Shown here: piece after piece, positions 24,560-36,256 of the stretch
How positions within the stretch are numbered: the stretch's first letter is position 1
Layout: every line of letters starts with the position of its first letter
NCBI RefSeq assembly: GCF_029227915.1
Contig: NC_079883.1
Coordinates: forward strand, 24,490,001 to 24,554,000
Reading direction: 5' to 3'
DNA: 64,000 bases
Origin: Hydractinia symbiolongicarpus
Taxonomy: Eukaryota; Cnidaria; Hydrozoa; Anthoathecata; Hydractiniidae
The notes under the pieces: model-generated
Seen by the model: the letters and a program-made list of their open reading frames with translations, nothing else
What the model was told of the DNA's origin: nothing
Databases searched by the model: none
Translations under genes and position numbers: made by a program

Positions 24560-27500
24560 ATGGCAACGTCGGTGTCATACAATAAAGCTCCTCCTCTGCT
24601 ATCCCAAAGTAAGAAATATGAGGATTGGAAGAAATTAATTGGAATTTGGACGGAGCTTACAACACTAGATAAAAAGAAACAAGGACCGTCCCTTGTACTT
24701 ACTCTTGATTGGAAATCACAGGAAGCTGCATTGGAACTTCCATCTGAACAAATATCATCTGAAGACGGAGTTAAGAATATCTTAAAGAGGCTCGATAAGA
24801 TATATGCAAAGGATAAACTGACAGAAAAATTTGATGCAATTGAAAAATTTGAGACTTATAAACGAACAAAAGAGAAGAAGATTCGAGATTTCTTAACAGA
24901 GTTTGAAAAGAGGTACTATAAGATAAAGGCTTACATCAATTACCCAGATGACCTGCTAGCCTATAGATTATTAAAGGCTGCTAATCTTGACAGTTCTCAT
25001 GAAAGACTCATAAAAGCAACAATAACAAACTTAGTTTATGATGATGTGAGACAGAAATTGATAAAAGTATTTGCCGAAGAATCAATTGATGGTGACTTAG
25101 ACAGTAGTATGTCCTCCATCAAAATCAAAGCAGAACCATCGTTTTATGCTAATGAAGCATACCCAGACGAGTGTCAACAATCATCATCAGATGAAGAAGG
25201 GATATATTACACCAAACGTAATCTAAATCAAAGATTTGCATCATCATCAAGATACAACAAAAAAGGGAATACATGGCGCCAAGATAAACATGCTTCTCGA
25301 CCCAAAGCAGATGGCACAAGAAAACCTACTAAAAACCCACTTGACAGGAATGGTCGTGTATCTCGATGTGCGATATGCGAAAGTGTTTTTCATTGGCAAC
25401 AAGACTGTCCGGAAAAGCAAAATGATACATACATGGTTCATGAAATCGTCCTTCTCAACGAAAGCGATAAACCAGGTCAACTCAAACATCTAGTATCAGA
25501 AACATGGAATTGTGGCCTACTCGATTGCGGTGCCAGTAAAACCGTTTGTGGGGATGTTTGGTTAGATCAATACATAAGCTCTCTATCTGATGAAGAAAAG
25601 AGGGAAGTAAAACATCACCATAGCAAAAGTTTATATCGCTTCGGAGACGGTGAACAAGTCCAAGCTTGTGGAAGAGCATCTATTTCTGCTATCATTGGCA
25701 ACACAAAGGTAAAAATAAATACAGATGTGATACCAAAAGTCCTACCCCTGTTACTATCAAAATCATTTATGAAAAGGGCCGATATGATTCTTGACTTCCA
25801 GAGTGACACTGCAAAAGCATTGGGAGAAACTGTTCACTTGGCCACAACCTCAAGTGGACATTATACCATTCCTTTGACTCGACCGCGTCAAGTAATTGCA
25901 TCAATCGACAAACCTTATAAATGCAATTTTGTTTTTATCTCAAGGGAAGATAACAACATGACTGTAATCGCTGAAAAACTTCACCGACAGTTTGCTCACC
26001 CATCTCTCAATCAACTCATGTCATTGATCAATAAGGCAGGACCACCATGGAACAACAATAAAGAATTGATATCAGAAGTAAAAAGAATTGATAAAGAATG
26101 TACAACATGCCAAATCTACCGACGATCACCACCTCGCCCTGTAGTAGGATTACCCATGGGATCTAAGTTCCTTGAAACCGTTGCGATGGATCAAAAATTC
26201 TACGACAAGAAAATCATCCTTCACCTAATCGATCTCTGTACTCGCCTATCTGCTGCAACAATAATAAAGGACAAAAACCCGACAACTGTTATTGAAGCAA
26301 TACTAAAGACATGGATATCTGTTTATGGCTTGTGTGATAAATTTTTAGTCGACAATGGCGGTGAATTTGCTAACGAAGAGCTCATCAATCTAGCAGAACA
26401 ATTTGGCATCACAATTAAGACAACTGCCGCGGAATCCCCTTGGTCAAATGGTATTGTTGAGAGACACAACCAAACACTATCCAACATGCTAGACAAGGTG
26501 CTCAATGATACAAGTTGCAGCTTGAATATTGCTCTTTATTGGTGTGTAAATGCAAAGAATTCACTACATAATGCACACGGTTTTACACCATATCAATTAG
26601 CAATTGGAACGAATCCACGTCTACCATCACTAATGGATGACAAACCACCAGCCTTGTCAGGAAAACCAGCAACGCAGTTAATGAGAGAGAATCTGGAAGC
26701 CCTTCACAAGGCTCGAGAAGCATTTATTGCAAGTGAGCACTCAGAAAGAATCAGAAGGGCACTATCTCACAACATTAGATCTTCAGGAGAAACCAAATAT
26801 CTTACAGGTGATAATGTTTACTATAAACGGAACGATAGCAACGAATGGAAAGGTTCTGGTACTGTGCTTGGTCAGGACGGCCAACAAATTTTGATCAGAC
26901 ATGGAAGCTATTACGTTCGGGTCCATCCTTGTCGTGTAAAATTGGTACATGACGGCGGCTGTGGTTCATCAGAAAAAACGACAGAGGCAGGGGACAACAC
27001 CTTCACTGAGGAACAACCACCTAGATTTCAAGAATCAGAATCAGAATCAGGATCTGGCAATGAAAATGAAGATCATTCGTCTGAAAAATCAGAAAATGAA
27101 GATCAATCGTCTGAAAAATCAGAGCCTTTAAACAATGATGCACCAGCTCATCAGACACAGCCAATTTCTGCTGAAGCACATAGCATGCTGCCGAGGGAGA
27201 AGCCGAAATTAAGACCGAATCTTTGTCTAAAGTATAAGGACAAAGGTGGGGAATGGAAAAAGGCTAAAATCATATCAAGAGCAGGGAAAGTTGGAGGCAA
27301 GCATGATGGCTGGTTTAATGTAGAAACAGAAACTGGTATGAAGAGAGCAGTAAACTTTGCAAACATCAAGGATATTGAAATCAATGATGACCCTTCAGAA
27401 GTCACTCTGATCACCAACAGCAGTGAAGTACTGTCAGCAAAGTCAAAAGAACTACAGTCATGGATTAACAATTCAGTCTACATCGAGATACCTAATGAAG

Positions 27501-28891
27501 GACAAGAAACTATGAGTCTACAATGGGTTGTAACACCAAAGATTATTGATGGCCAACCTTCAGTTAAGGCACGACTTGTGGCACGTGGTTTTGAAGAAGT
27601 CCAAAATTTTAAAACAGACAGTCCAACGTGCTCTAAGGAAGGATTGAGATTAGCATTGACGATAATCTCATCCAAAAATTGGATGTTGAATTCTCTGGAC
27701 ATCAAAACAGCATTCCTTCAAGGAAAGAAGATTGACAGAGAAGTCATTGTTCTGCCGCCGAAGGAGGCTAATACCAAAAACCTTTGGAAGTTGTCAAAAA
27801 CGGTGTATGGTCTTGCTGACGCAAGTCGTAGCTGGTACCTAAAACTGCGAAGTGAATTAATTCAACTCGGTGGAAAGCCTATTGAACTAGATCAAGGAAT
27901 ATTCATCTGGTCTTCAAATACATTGATTTTCGGAATATTGGTATGTTTCGTTGATGACGTGATTTGGGCAGGAAGTTCTACCTTCGTTAATGTGGTATCA
28001 AAGTTGAAGAGTATCTTCAAGACCAGTAGTGAACATATACGACACTTCAAATATATTGGTATTGACCTCGATCAAAATGAAGATGGAACAATCACCATCA
28101 AACAAGCCGATTATATCAATGAGCTAGAGCCAATCACTCTCAGTATGGAGAGAATAAAATGCTCTAAGGATGAACCAATCAATGAAGTTGAAAGATCTAA
28201 AATGAGACAATCAATTGGGAAGCTCAATTGGTTGGCATGTATGTCAAGACCAGAAATTAGCTTCACCGTAAGCGATGTGTCATCAAGAGTAACAACAGCT
28301 ACTCTAGCTGATATTAAACTCATCAATAAGACGATAAAGTTCTTGAAATCTCAAGATTGCCACATTACTGTGCCAAAACTTACCTTGAATAACCTAAGCA
28401 TCAAGGTTTTCACTGATGCCAGCTTCAACAATCTCGAAGGAGGTCAAAGTCAAGGTGGTCATATCGCCTTCTTAACTGATGGTTCAGGAAAATCATCACC
28501 AATTTCCTGGAGCTCAAATAAAGTTCGTCATGTAGTACGTTCAACTCTTTCAGCGGAGTCACTAGCTTCTGTAAATGGAGCTGACACAGCATTCTTCTTG
28601 GCTAAAATGATTGAAGAGTCTTTAGCCGAAAAACCTGAAGTTGTATGTTTAACTGATAGTAGATCACTCTTCGAATGTGCTGGTTCAACCAAGACAGTAT
28701 CAGACAAACTACTCCGAGTGGAAATAAATGCCTTAAGGCAGATGATCAACAACGATGAAGTCACCCTACGATGGATCGATGGAAAACATCAAATGGCCGA
28801 TGTGCTGACAAAGAAAGGGGCATCTCCTTTTTCCCTGATGGAAGTTCTCAAGTCAGGGGATTTAACATCGGTCATTGATGGTGAAAAATAG
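24560..28891 (+). CDS. Copia gag-pol polyprotein, intact
   Basis: A single 1443-residue frame starts three bases after the primer-binding site. Domains in order: Gag (about 1-200), a CCHC zinc knuckle CX2CX4HX4C at residues 270-283, and an aspartic protease with D322 in LLDCGAS. The integrase has an HHCC-like region (HRQFAH...CTTC) and catalytic D544, D598 (DNGGE) and E634 (NGIVER), which gives the D-D-35-E spacing. Next come an acidic E/S/N-rich linker with repeated SSEKS, the reverse transcriptase with ARLVARGFEE and catalytic FVDD at 1130-1133, and RNase H with D1286 (TDAS), ESLAS, TDSRS and KKGAS. The integrase-before-RT order is diagnostic of Copia. No stop or frameshift is visible. Gag and Pol share one frame with no obvious slip site, so their ratio must be set otherwise. 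Confidence 0.96.
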   Translation: MATSVSYNKAPPLLSQSKKYEDWKKLIGIWTELTTLDKKKQGPSLVLTLDWKSQEAALELPSEQISSEDGVKNILKRLDKIYAKDKLTEKFDAIEKFETYKRTKEKKIRDFLTEFEKRYYKIKAYINYPDDLLAYRLLKAANLDSSHERLIKATITNLVYDDVRQKLIKVFAEESIDGDLDSSMSSIKIKAEPSFYANEAYPDECQQSSSDEEGIYYTKRNLNQRFASSSRYNKKGNTWRQDKHASRPKADGTRKPTKNPLDRNGRVSRCAICESVFHWQQDCPEKQNDTYMVHEIVLLNESDKPGQLKHLVSETWNCGLLDCGASKTVCGDVWLDQYISSLSDEEKREVKHHHSKSLYRFGDGEQVQACGRASISAIIGNTKVKINTDVIPKVLPLLLSKSFMKRADMILDFQSDTAKALGETVHLATTSSGHYTIPLTRPRQVIASIDKPYKCNFVFISREDNNMTVIAEKLHRQFAHPSLNQLMSLINKAGPPWNNNKELISEVKRIDKECTTCQIYRRSPPRPVVGLPMGSKFLETVAMDQKFYDKKIILHLIDLCTRLSAATIIKDKNPTTVIEAILKTWISVYGLCDKFLVDNGGEFANEELINLAEQFGITIKTTAAESPWSNGIVERHNQTLSNMLDKVLNDTSCSLNIALYWCVNAKNSLHNAHGFTPYQLAIGTNPRLPSLMDDKPPALSGKPATQLMRENLEALHKAREAFIASEHSERIRRALSHNIRSSGETKYLTGDNVYYKRNDSNEWKGSGTVLGQDGQQILIRHGSYYVRVHPCRVKLVHDGGCGSSEKTTEAGDNTFTEEQPPRFQESESESGSGNENEDHSSEKSENEDQSSEKSEPLNNDAPAHQTQPISAEAHSMLPREKPKLRPNLCLKYKDKGGEWKKAKIISRAGKVGGKHDGWFNVETETGMKRAVNFANIKDIEINDDPSEVTLITNSSEVLSAKSKELQSWINNSVYIEIPNEGQETMSLQWVVTPKIIDGQPSVKARLVARGFEEVQNFKTDSPTCSKEGLRLALTIISSKNWMLNSLDIKTAFLQGKKIDREVIVLPPKEANTKNLWKLSKTVYGLADASRSWYLKLRSELIQLGGKPIELDQGIFIWSSNTLIFGILVCFVDDVIWAGSSTFVNVVSKLKSIFKTSSEHIRHFKYIGIDLDQNEDGTITIKQADYINELEPITLSMERIKCSKDEPINEVERSKMRQSIGKLNWLACMSRPEISFTVSDVSSRVTTATLADIKLINKTIKFLKSQDCHITVPKLTLNNLSIKVFTDASFNNLEGGQSQGGHIAFLTDGSGKSSPISWSSNKVRHVVRSTLSAESLASVNGADTAFFLAKMIEESLAEKPEVVCLTDSRSLFECAGSTKTVSDKLLRVEINALRQMINNDEVTLRWIDGKHQMADVLTKKGASPFSLMEVLKSGDLTSVIDGEK

Positions 28892-28909
28892 ACATTTCAC
28901 CATTGTTTG

Positions 28910-28913
<4 letters not shown>

Positions 28914-28942
<29 letters not shown>
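28914..28942 (+). repeat. A29 homopolymer inside Copia copy 1
   Basis: Twenty-nine consecutive A residues lie 22 bases after the polyprotein stop and about 220 bases before the right LTR. Such a tract is not a standard internal part of an LTR element. Confidence 0.9.
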
Positions 28943-28949
<7 letters not shown>

Positions 28950-29138
28950 TTGCAAATTTATGTTATAATTGCTCATAGAAATTTGTTATTGAAAAGACGT
29001 TGATTTTCGTTGATAGACATCTCGTTGATAGATTGTTGTAAAAGGGACATTGAGATTGACATTCATTTTCGGGAGATAGCTAACCATGAGACTATGGCCT
29101 GATACTGTGAATGCAATTGATACGAATTTACAATCAAC

Positions 29139-29160
29139 GAAAAGAAGAAAAGAAGGGAGA
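29139..29160 (+). promoter_or_regulatory. Polypurine tract of Copia copy 1
   Basis: A 22-base all-purine run, ending AGAAGGGAGA, sits immediately before the 3' LTR (one base from its first TG). It is the expected plus-strand primer. Confidence 0.85.
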
Positions 29161-29161
29161 T

Positions 29162-29414
29162 TGATACTTTTCCCTTTAGACAAGATATTAACTAATTAAA
29201 GTAATAACAAATCATAGCTGTGGAGGAGCTTGAGTTATACCAGTGATATTGTTTAATGGTTACATTGGAGAACATTGTTAATTGCTAATCGTCGTGTTAA
29301 TGATATTAATAGTGGTGTTATTGAGAGTTAATTAATTGTTTGTTTTCACTTGGATTATTTGACTGGAGAAATTGTTTTCTGTTCAAGGTAACTAACATTT
29401 AATACTAATTTTCA
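29162..29414 (+). repeat. Copia copy 1, 3' LTR
   Basis: The LTR is 253 bp and identical to the 5' LTR. The right flank (GATTC) nearly repeats the left flank (GATTT). Confidence 0.93.
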
Positions 29415-30562
29415 GATTCTGCTCCAAAAAATTATCTTTGCTAAAACTTCCTAACATCGTTCTTAAAACTCCAATATGTGTTTAGCTCTGCACTCTTTTT
29501 CACCTCCAAAAAAATTGTTATGACATCAAACCGAATCGCCGAATAGTGAAGTATAAAAAGATCAACAAATAAAAAATTTTTTATTTATTATGATTTTTGG
29601 TGATTTTTTTAAATTCTTTTTGCAACGCGTAAACTTTTTTTAATTTTCAATTTTCTTGTAATGGCAATTTTTTCCCATCGTATAGCATTATATGGCTACA
29701 AGTGTTCACCACAAATTTTCACGGTTGTTGACTTGATTTTTTACTCGATTTCCTCATATAAGTACACTAGTTAAGATTACAATTTAAAATTACACATATT
29801 TTACACGGAACAAAAAAGAAAATTAGTGTGTCTAACTGCTATGTCAATAACACATCTTGATTATAAACAAACTTTCACACATAGAAACCTTAAAATAAAT
29901 ACATACAGCACCATGTAATAATGAGGTATACTGGTCACTGTCAGCAGTAAGATTTAAGGCAGTGTAAAAGGTGTTTTTTAACTGAATCGCAAAGTACTCA
30001 TAATAGTGCTCAAGCTTGCTTTATCCCATTTTGAAAGCTATAGAACAGAAAACATAACGAAGCTTTAAAACATCTTGTTTTGGAGATTTATTTAAGTTTA
30101 TTTCCCCATGTTTCTAAAAAAGCAGTAAAGGACGATTACGTGTAGTATAATCAAGTTTAATGGAGTGAACAATGTTAAGTGCCCAGTCAGGTTTGAATTT
30201 TGTGCAAGACAAACACAGCCTGAGATTTTTTCCATGCCCACCTGCTACTTTATCATTTTTGGGAATATGGATATTTGGCTCACACACTCACCCTTTAAGT
30301 ATGATCATTTCAGCGGATTCGGGTAAAGCAATAGTACAGTAAAAATATGCCCACATTCGTGAATAAGCCTCACGGTCAATGGTTGTCTCTCTTCAACATC
30401 TGAAAACATAAGTTCTATATTTAAGCATTTTAAGTTGGGTTTATAAATACTATTTTTCTTTCTTTCTTTCACATGTTACTATGGTATAAGAAGTTAATAC
30501 TAACAATTAGTGTTTTATAACACAGATCCTGTAATAAATATAATTATAAAATATAAAGCACA
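29415..30562. other. Region right of Copia copy 1, weak exon-like frames only
   Basis: On the minus strand 30397-30296 sits between a TTTTCAG acceptor and a GTGAGT donor. In one frame it reads VEERQPLTVRLIHECGHIF and stops; in another it stays open. A second open stretch (LEHYYEYFAIQLKNTFY...) lies near 30020-29910 and ends at GTATGT. Their phases can be joined only with a poor acceptor. I cannot assign a gene, and chance is a real alternative. Confidence 0.2.
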
Positions 30563-30785
30563 CCTAATTAGGGTCCACGCTCTACCAGACAACTCCCTGC
30601 AACATCTAACGGCTCACACAGTGTGCCATCTCCCCAATTTCCCTCACATGGCTTGGCTTAACCTGGGGCTATGGTAACATTCACGTGCCCATATTGAATT
30701 CCTATCAAAAGGAATTGAACTCAGGTCTCCCGCACAAGGTGCGAGAACTTTAACCGCTAAACTTATCACACACCTTTCACAATAT
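30563..30785 (-). repeat. tRNA-derived SINE, family C, copy 1
   Basis: The minus strand from 30785 has a tRNA-like head: box-A-like TTTAGCGGTTAAAG, an anticodon-arm-like hairpin TCTCGCACCTTGTGCGGGAGA (30736-30756, slightly beyond perfect pairing) and box-B-like GAGTTCAATTCC. The body, CTCTACCAGACAACTCCCTG on the plus strand, recurs in inverted orientation at 30998-31130. Confidence 0.65.
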
Positions 30786-30997
30786 GGTCTGTAGTGTATA
30801 AGTAATTAATAAAATCAACAGGCAATTAAGTGCAGACTTTCAGGGAACAAAGTCAAATTATGGTTAAACATATTTTTGTCCACTCAATCAGAAAAAACGT
30901 TTGGAAAGGGCTTATGCCAATTTGAGTAAAAATTATAGATATATTCCAACATTCCATTACAGTGGAATATATATAATCCATTCATGAACTTAGCATC

Positions 30998-31130
30998 AAT
31001 TCAACATGGGCAAGTGAGTTACCATTGCCCCGGGTTATAGGGAAATGGGAAAGATGGTACACTGTGTGGTCTGTTGGATGTTACAGGTAGTTGTCTGGTA
31101 GAGCCTGGATCCTAATTAGGTCTGTGTAGC
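30998..31130 (+). repeat. SINE family C, copy 2, inverted and headless
   Basis: The complement of this segment matches 30563-30705 over about 130 bp (CTCTACCAGACAACTACCTG, CACACAGTGTACCATCT and TGGTAAC blocks). The tRNA-like head is absent. The two copies face each other about 210 bp apart, so a transcript across them could form a long hairpin. Confidence 0.65.
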
Positions 31131-31746
31131 TTAATATGATAATTATACACCCAAGACTCCTCATCTAAGCCATGGCCCCTCCTAGAAATAAAAGACAGGT
31201 TATATCCTTCTATCTGAGGCTAGTCATGTAGAATATGCACACGTCTATCTATCCTCTTATGCAAATTGATTTGCATTTCGATTTTCAAATTCTTAACTAC
31301 TTATTAAAGTTTACCGCTCAGAGAATATGCCACACACAAAAAACCTCTTGGCCTCTTTCATATTTGTTATAGGAGGGCAAGGTAAAGAATATACCCTTTT
31401 TGAGAGACTCCTTTGCACAATTTTCTGCATACTATCAACTATTTTATTACTTCTGATTACTACCATACTCACCCCTATCAACCCATTTTTATTTGTTTTA
31501 AACATGATAATCCTAATAACCTTTTTCTTTAAGATTTCAAGAAAGAAAAATTAAAATGTAATTATTAAAGTAAACATCTAAACATACATTGCAGCTAAGT
31601 ATTGTGCAAACAACAGTATATTTTCTTGGATTTTGGAGAGCAACTAACTCTTGGCAAATTTTGCTACTTCCTGGCGGGATAAAGCAAAGAAACCTTATGT
31701 TAATGAAGGAAGGAGTTCAGATGAACATACAATATTAGATGATTAG

Positions 31747-31956
31747 TTATACCAGTAGTATGAATTGCTCAAAGAGTAAATAAAACTTAATTGCAAATCC
31801 CTCTTCGTGTTCCAAATCATATTTTTCATTCATGTTGAAATGGCTGCCGAAAACGCTATTGGCTAACGACTGTGGAGATGGTATCCAATTTATTTTTTTA
31901 CTATAATCAACTAAGTTGCAGAATCCTTTATCTCCATAGTATAAGATATTCTCCAT
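31747..31956 (-). CDS. Hypothetical protein or first exon, unrecognised
   Basis: A minus-strand ATG at 31956 opens 69 codons of unusually protein-like composition for this AT-rich region (two W/P-containing segments such as NWIPSPQSLANSVFGSHF, then EKYDLEHEEGFAIKFYLLFEQF). A possible donor (CTG|GTATAA) lies two codons before the stop, so it could be a first exon. An in-frame stop lies just upstream of the ATG. I recognise no family. Confidence 0.3.
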   Translation of the reverse strand: MENILYYGDKGFCNLVDYSKKINWIPSPQSLANSVFGSHFNMNEKYDLEHEEGFAIKFYLLFEQFILLV

Positions 31957-32884
31957 TATTTACTGGAGACAGTCTTACTGCGAGCGTTTTGGGACGGAGT
32001 CTTCGATTTTATCCCGGAGTGAGACCAAATTTAGGGGTGTAGCATTATAATATTGTACAGATTTTAGTAAAATGATAAAGGTTCCATATAAAAACTATGT
32101 GTCTGAAGAAAGGTTTTGAAATCGCTAGTTGTGTGTAGAAAAACGTCTGCATTAAAAATTTATAACACATTTTGATATAAATTTATAGCTATACCTTAAC
32201 AAACGCCCGTGTTTGTTTGCATTGTGGGAGCAAGGGCAATGTTTGGGCTAATTTAGTCCTGAAATCTTACAAAAAAAAATATGTCGCAAGAAACATGAAG
32301 TTGTCTATTTACATCTGATGTACCTCTAATTAAATTTCTAGGATACTCTTCACTTTCCTGGAGATGTTCTAGGTTCATGTAGTTGTAAAAATTTTATTTC
32401 ATTGATTCTAGTTTAAATGAGCACACGGTACATGTCAACAAACCGTCCTGGACATACATGAACAACTTTTTAGGGAAGTTGTGGTTTTCGCAACAGGCTC
32501 AGTATTTTGCAGTTGATTTTTGGAGAAGGGAGTAAGGGTTGTTCTAAAATACTGGGAGGTAGTATAACTGCGTTTTAAGTGATAAACATGACAGTTTTTC
32601 AAAAACGATATCTGAATTTTGATAATGCAAGTGCAAACAAAGATTTTTAAGTTATAGCTAACTAAGCTTACAGTTAGGGTAAATAATAATAATAAATATT
32701 TAAAGTGGCTAGCCCAGAAAATCACAAAAACCTATAGTTAGTGGATTGTTTCCACTGGGGGCCACTAGAAAAAAAAAGAAAAAAAAAATGGTAAACCTTA
32801 GACTGCCTCAGCTCAATCAAACATAGTAACATTTATAGCTAATCTGTGAAAATTGAAAAGAAAAAGACAAAAGAAAAAAAGTTA

Positions 32885-33745
32885 AAAAGTGATCTCCATT
32901 AGAATTTGCCAAATACATTAGAGATGGAAGTCTTAAACCACAACAGACTTCCATTACGGGTCACTTGGTCTGGAAGATTATTCCACGCTTTTGCAACTCT
33001 AAATGGGAAGGCTTTTTTGCCAAATTCTGTGTTGACCAAGGGAAATGTGATCCTGTTTTTTGAAGCTCCTGTTGTTTGATGATTATGACATTTTTTTTGC
33101 TAAAAGGAATTTTGGGCACATGTAATCAGGAGCAATGTGATTAATGGCTTTAAAAACTAATATGGCATCGTTTTTGATAAGTAAATTATTCAGTGAATAT
33201 TCTCTCTCTTTCCCAAGAAATGTACAGCCACACTTTAATCGTTTTTCTAGTTTTTCCAATCTTACCTTGGGTGGCACAAACCCATGCTGAGGAGCAGTAG
33301 TTGAAATATGGCATGACAAGTGCGTTAATTAAAAGGTTTTTTCTGTAAGGTGTTAAACAGGATGTAATGGTTCTAATTTTAGAATATTTAATTAGTATTT
33401 TTCTATTTATGTCATTAACATGCTCTTTCCATTGCATTTTTGATCAAATAAGACAAGACATTTAACTTTTTCGCTCCTCTTCAAAGGAATACCCAATAGA
33501 TATAGTTAATAGTTTTGTTCTCAAGTTTTTTTAACTGCCTGTGGTTGCCGAAAAAGATTGTTTCAGTTTTGCCCGTATTAATAGTCATTTTGTTATTATT
33601 CAGCCAGAGGTCGACCTGAGAGACAAGAGTATCCAAGTTTTTATGGGATGACATATCTATTTTATCATCTGCATATGGATGGTGATAATTGATGACAGAT
33701 TTTAAGTCATCAATATATAAAAGATCCCTGTGTTGGGGCTTTTAA
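32885..33745 (-). mobile_element. LINE reverse-transcriptase relic (Jockey/CR1-type)
   Basis: From 33745 leftward the minus strand reads DDLKSVINYHHPYADDKIDM, where YADD is the RT catalytic box. It continues with VDLWLNNNKMTINTGKTETIFFG, then WKEHVNDINRKILIKYSKI, LLINALVMPYFNYCSSAWV and VFKAINHIAPDYM. This is the usual order of the RT thumb region in Jockey/CR1-like LINEs. At least two frameshifts separate the pieces, and both the N-terminal endonuclease and the 3' tail are missing, so it is a 5'-truncated, dead copy. Confidence 0.75.
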
Positions 33746-33852
33746 AGAGGTCAAAATTTTTCTCAAAATATTTAAAGAAAAAGCATGAATTTGTAATTTT
33801 TCCTGTTTAGGTACTAAAAATTGTTAAAGTTGTTGACTTTTGTTTTATAATA

Positions 33853-35587
<1,735 letters not shown>

Positions 35588-36256
35588 ATGAGTGGATATT
35601 TGTACAGTGTTTACGTCATAAACAAGGCAGGTGGTTTAATTTACCAACGGGACTATTCTTATACTGAAAATGAAGTGGAACAAACATTTAAACATCCACT
35701 GGGTTTAGTGCTAAAAGAAGTTGATGATAAACTTGTGGTTTTATTTGGTGAAAAAGATGGTGTAAAAGTTGGACATTCATTGTTAGGAGTTAATGGAGAA
35801 ACTTTGAATGGAAAAGTGTTGCACGATGGTACCTCAGTGTTAAATCTACTCAATGATGAATCAAAGTTTCCTATAACACTTCGCTTTGGAAAGCCAAAAT
35901 TAAGCACAAACGAGAGAATTATGTTAGCATCTATGTTCCATTCACTTTTTGCAATATCCTGCAAACTTTCTCCAGCAGAAAAGTCATCAGGTATTGAACT
36001 GTTAGAAACCAACTCATTCAAGTTACACTGTATGCAATCTATTACTGGAGTCAAGTTTCTTGTACTAACAGATCCACGTGTCCTTAGCATGGACGCATTT
36101 TTGAAAAAGTTGTATGAACTTTATTCTGACTTTGCACTGAAGAATCCTTTTTTCTCGCTTGAGATGCCGATCCGATGTGATTTATTTGATACAAATTTAC
36201 AAAAGTTACTTGAACAAACTGAAAAAAGTATTAATCATACTATGTTGTCTACTTAA
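35588..36256 (+). CDS. TRAPPC4: TRAPP complex subunit 4 (synbindin)
   Basis: One intronless frame of 222 residues matches the family length of about 219. It shows [18 protein letters not shown] at the N terminus, a PDZ-like insertion with [19 protein letters not shown] (about residues 57-75), then [47 protein letters not shown] and [20 protein letters not shown]. These are hallmarks of the TRAPPC4/Trs23 longin-fold subunit. Known role: part of the TRAPP core that activates Rab1/Ypt1 and tethers vesicles at the ER-Golgi and in autophagy. The frame is intact. Its 3' third is duplicated as a pseudogene at 43315. Lack of introns contrasts with B56 and UBXN1 nearby. Confidence 0.96.
   Translation: MSGYLYSVYVINKAGGLIYQRDYSYTENEVEQTFKHPLGLVLKEVDDKLVVLFGEKDGVKVGHSLLGVNGETLNGKVLHDGTSVLNLLNDESKFPITLRFGKPKLSTNERIMLASMFHSLFAISCKLSPAEKSSGIELLETNSFKLHCMQSITGVKFLVLTDPRVLSMDAFLKKLYELYSDFALKNPFFSLEMPIRCDLFDTNLQKLLEQTEKSINHTMLST

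Larger units (their letters stand above)
24292..29414 (+). mobile_element. Intact Copia (Ty1/copia) LTR retrotransposon, copy 1
   Basis: Two 253-bp LTRs (24292-24544 and 29162-29414), each starting TGATAC and ending TTTTCA, are identical by base-by-base reading. A primer-binding site (TGGTAGCAGAGGA, 24545-24557) directly follows the left LTR and matches the 3' end of initiator tRNA-Met. A polypurine tract (29139-29160) directly precedes the right LTR. Between them lies one uninterrupted gag-pol frame. Flanks are GATTT on the left and GATTC on the right, a 5-bp target duplication with one mismatch. Identical LTRs and an open frame indicate recent insertion and possible competence. Confidence 0.95.
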
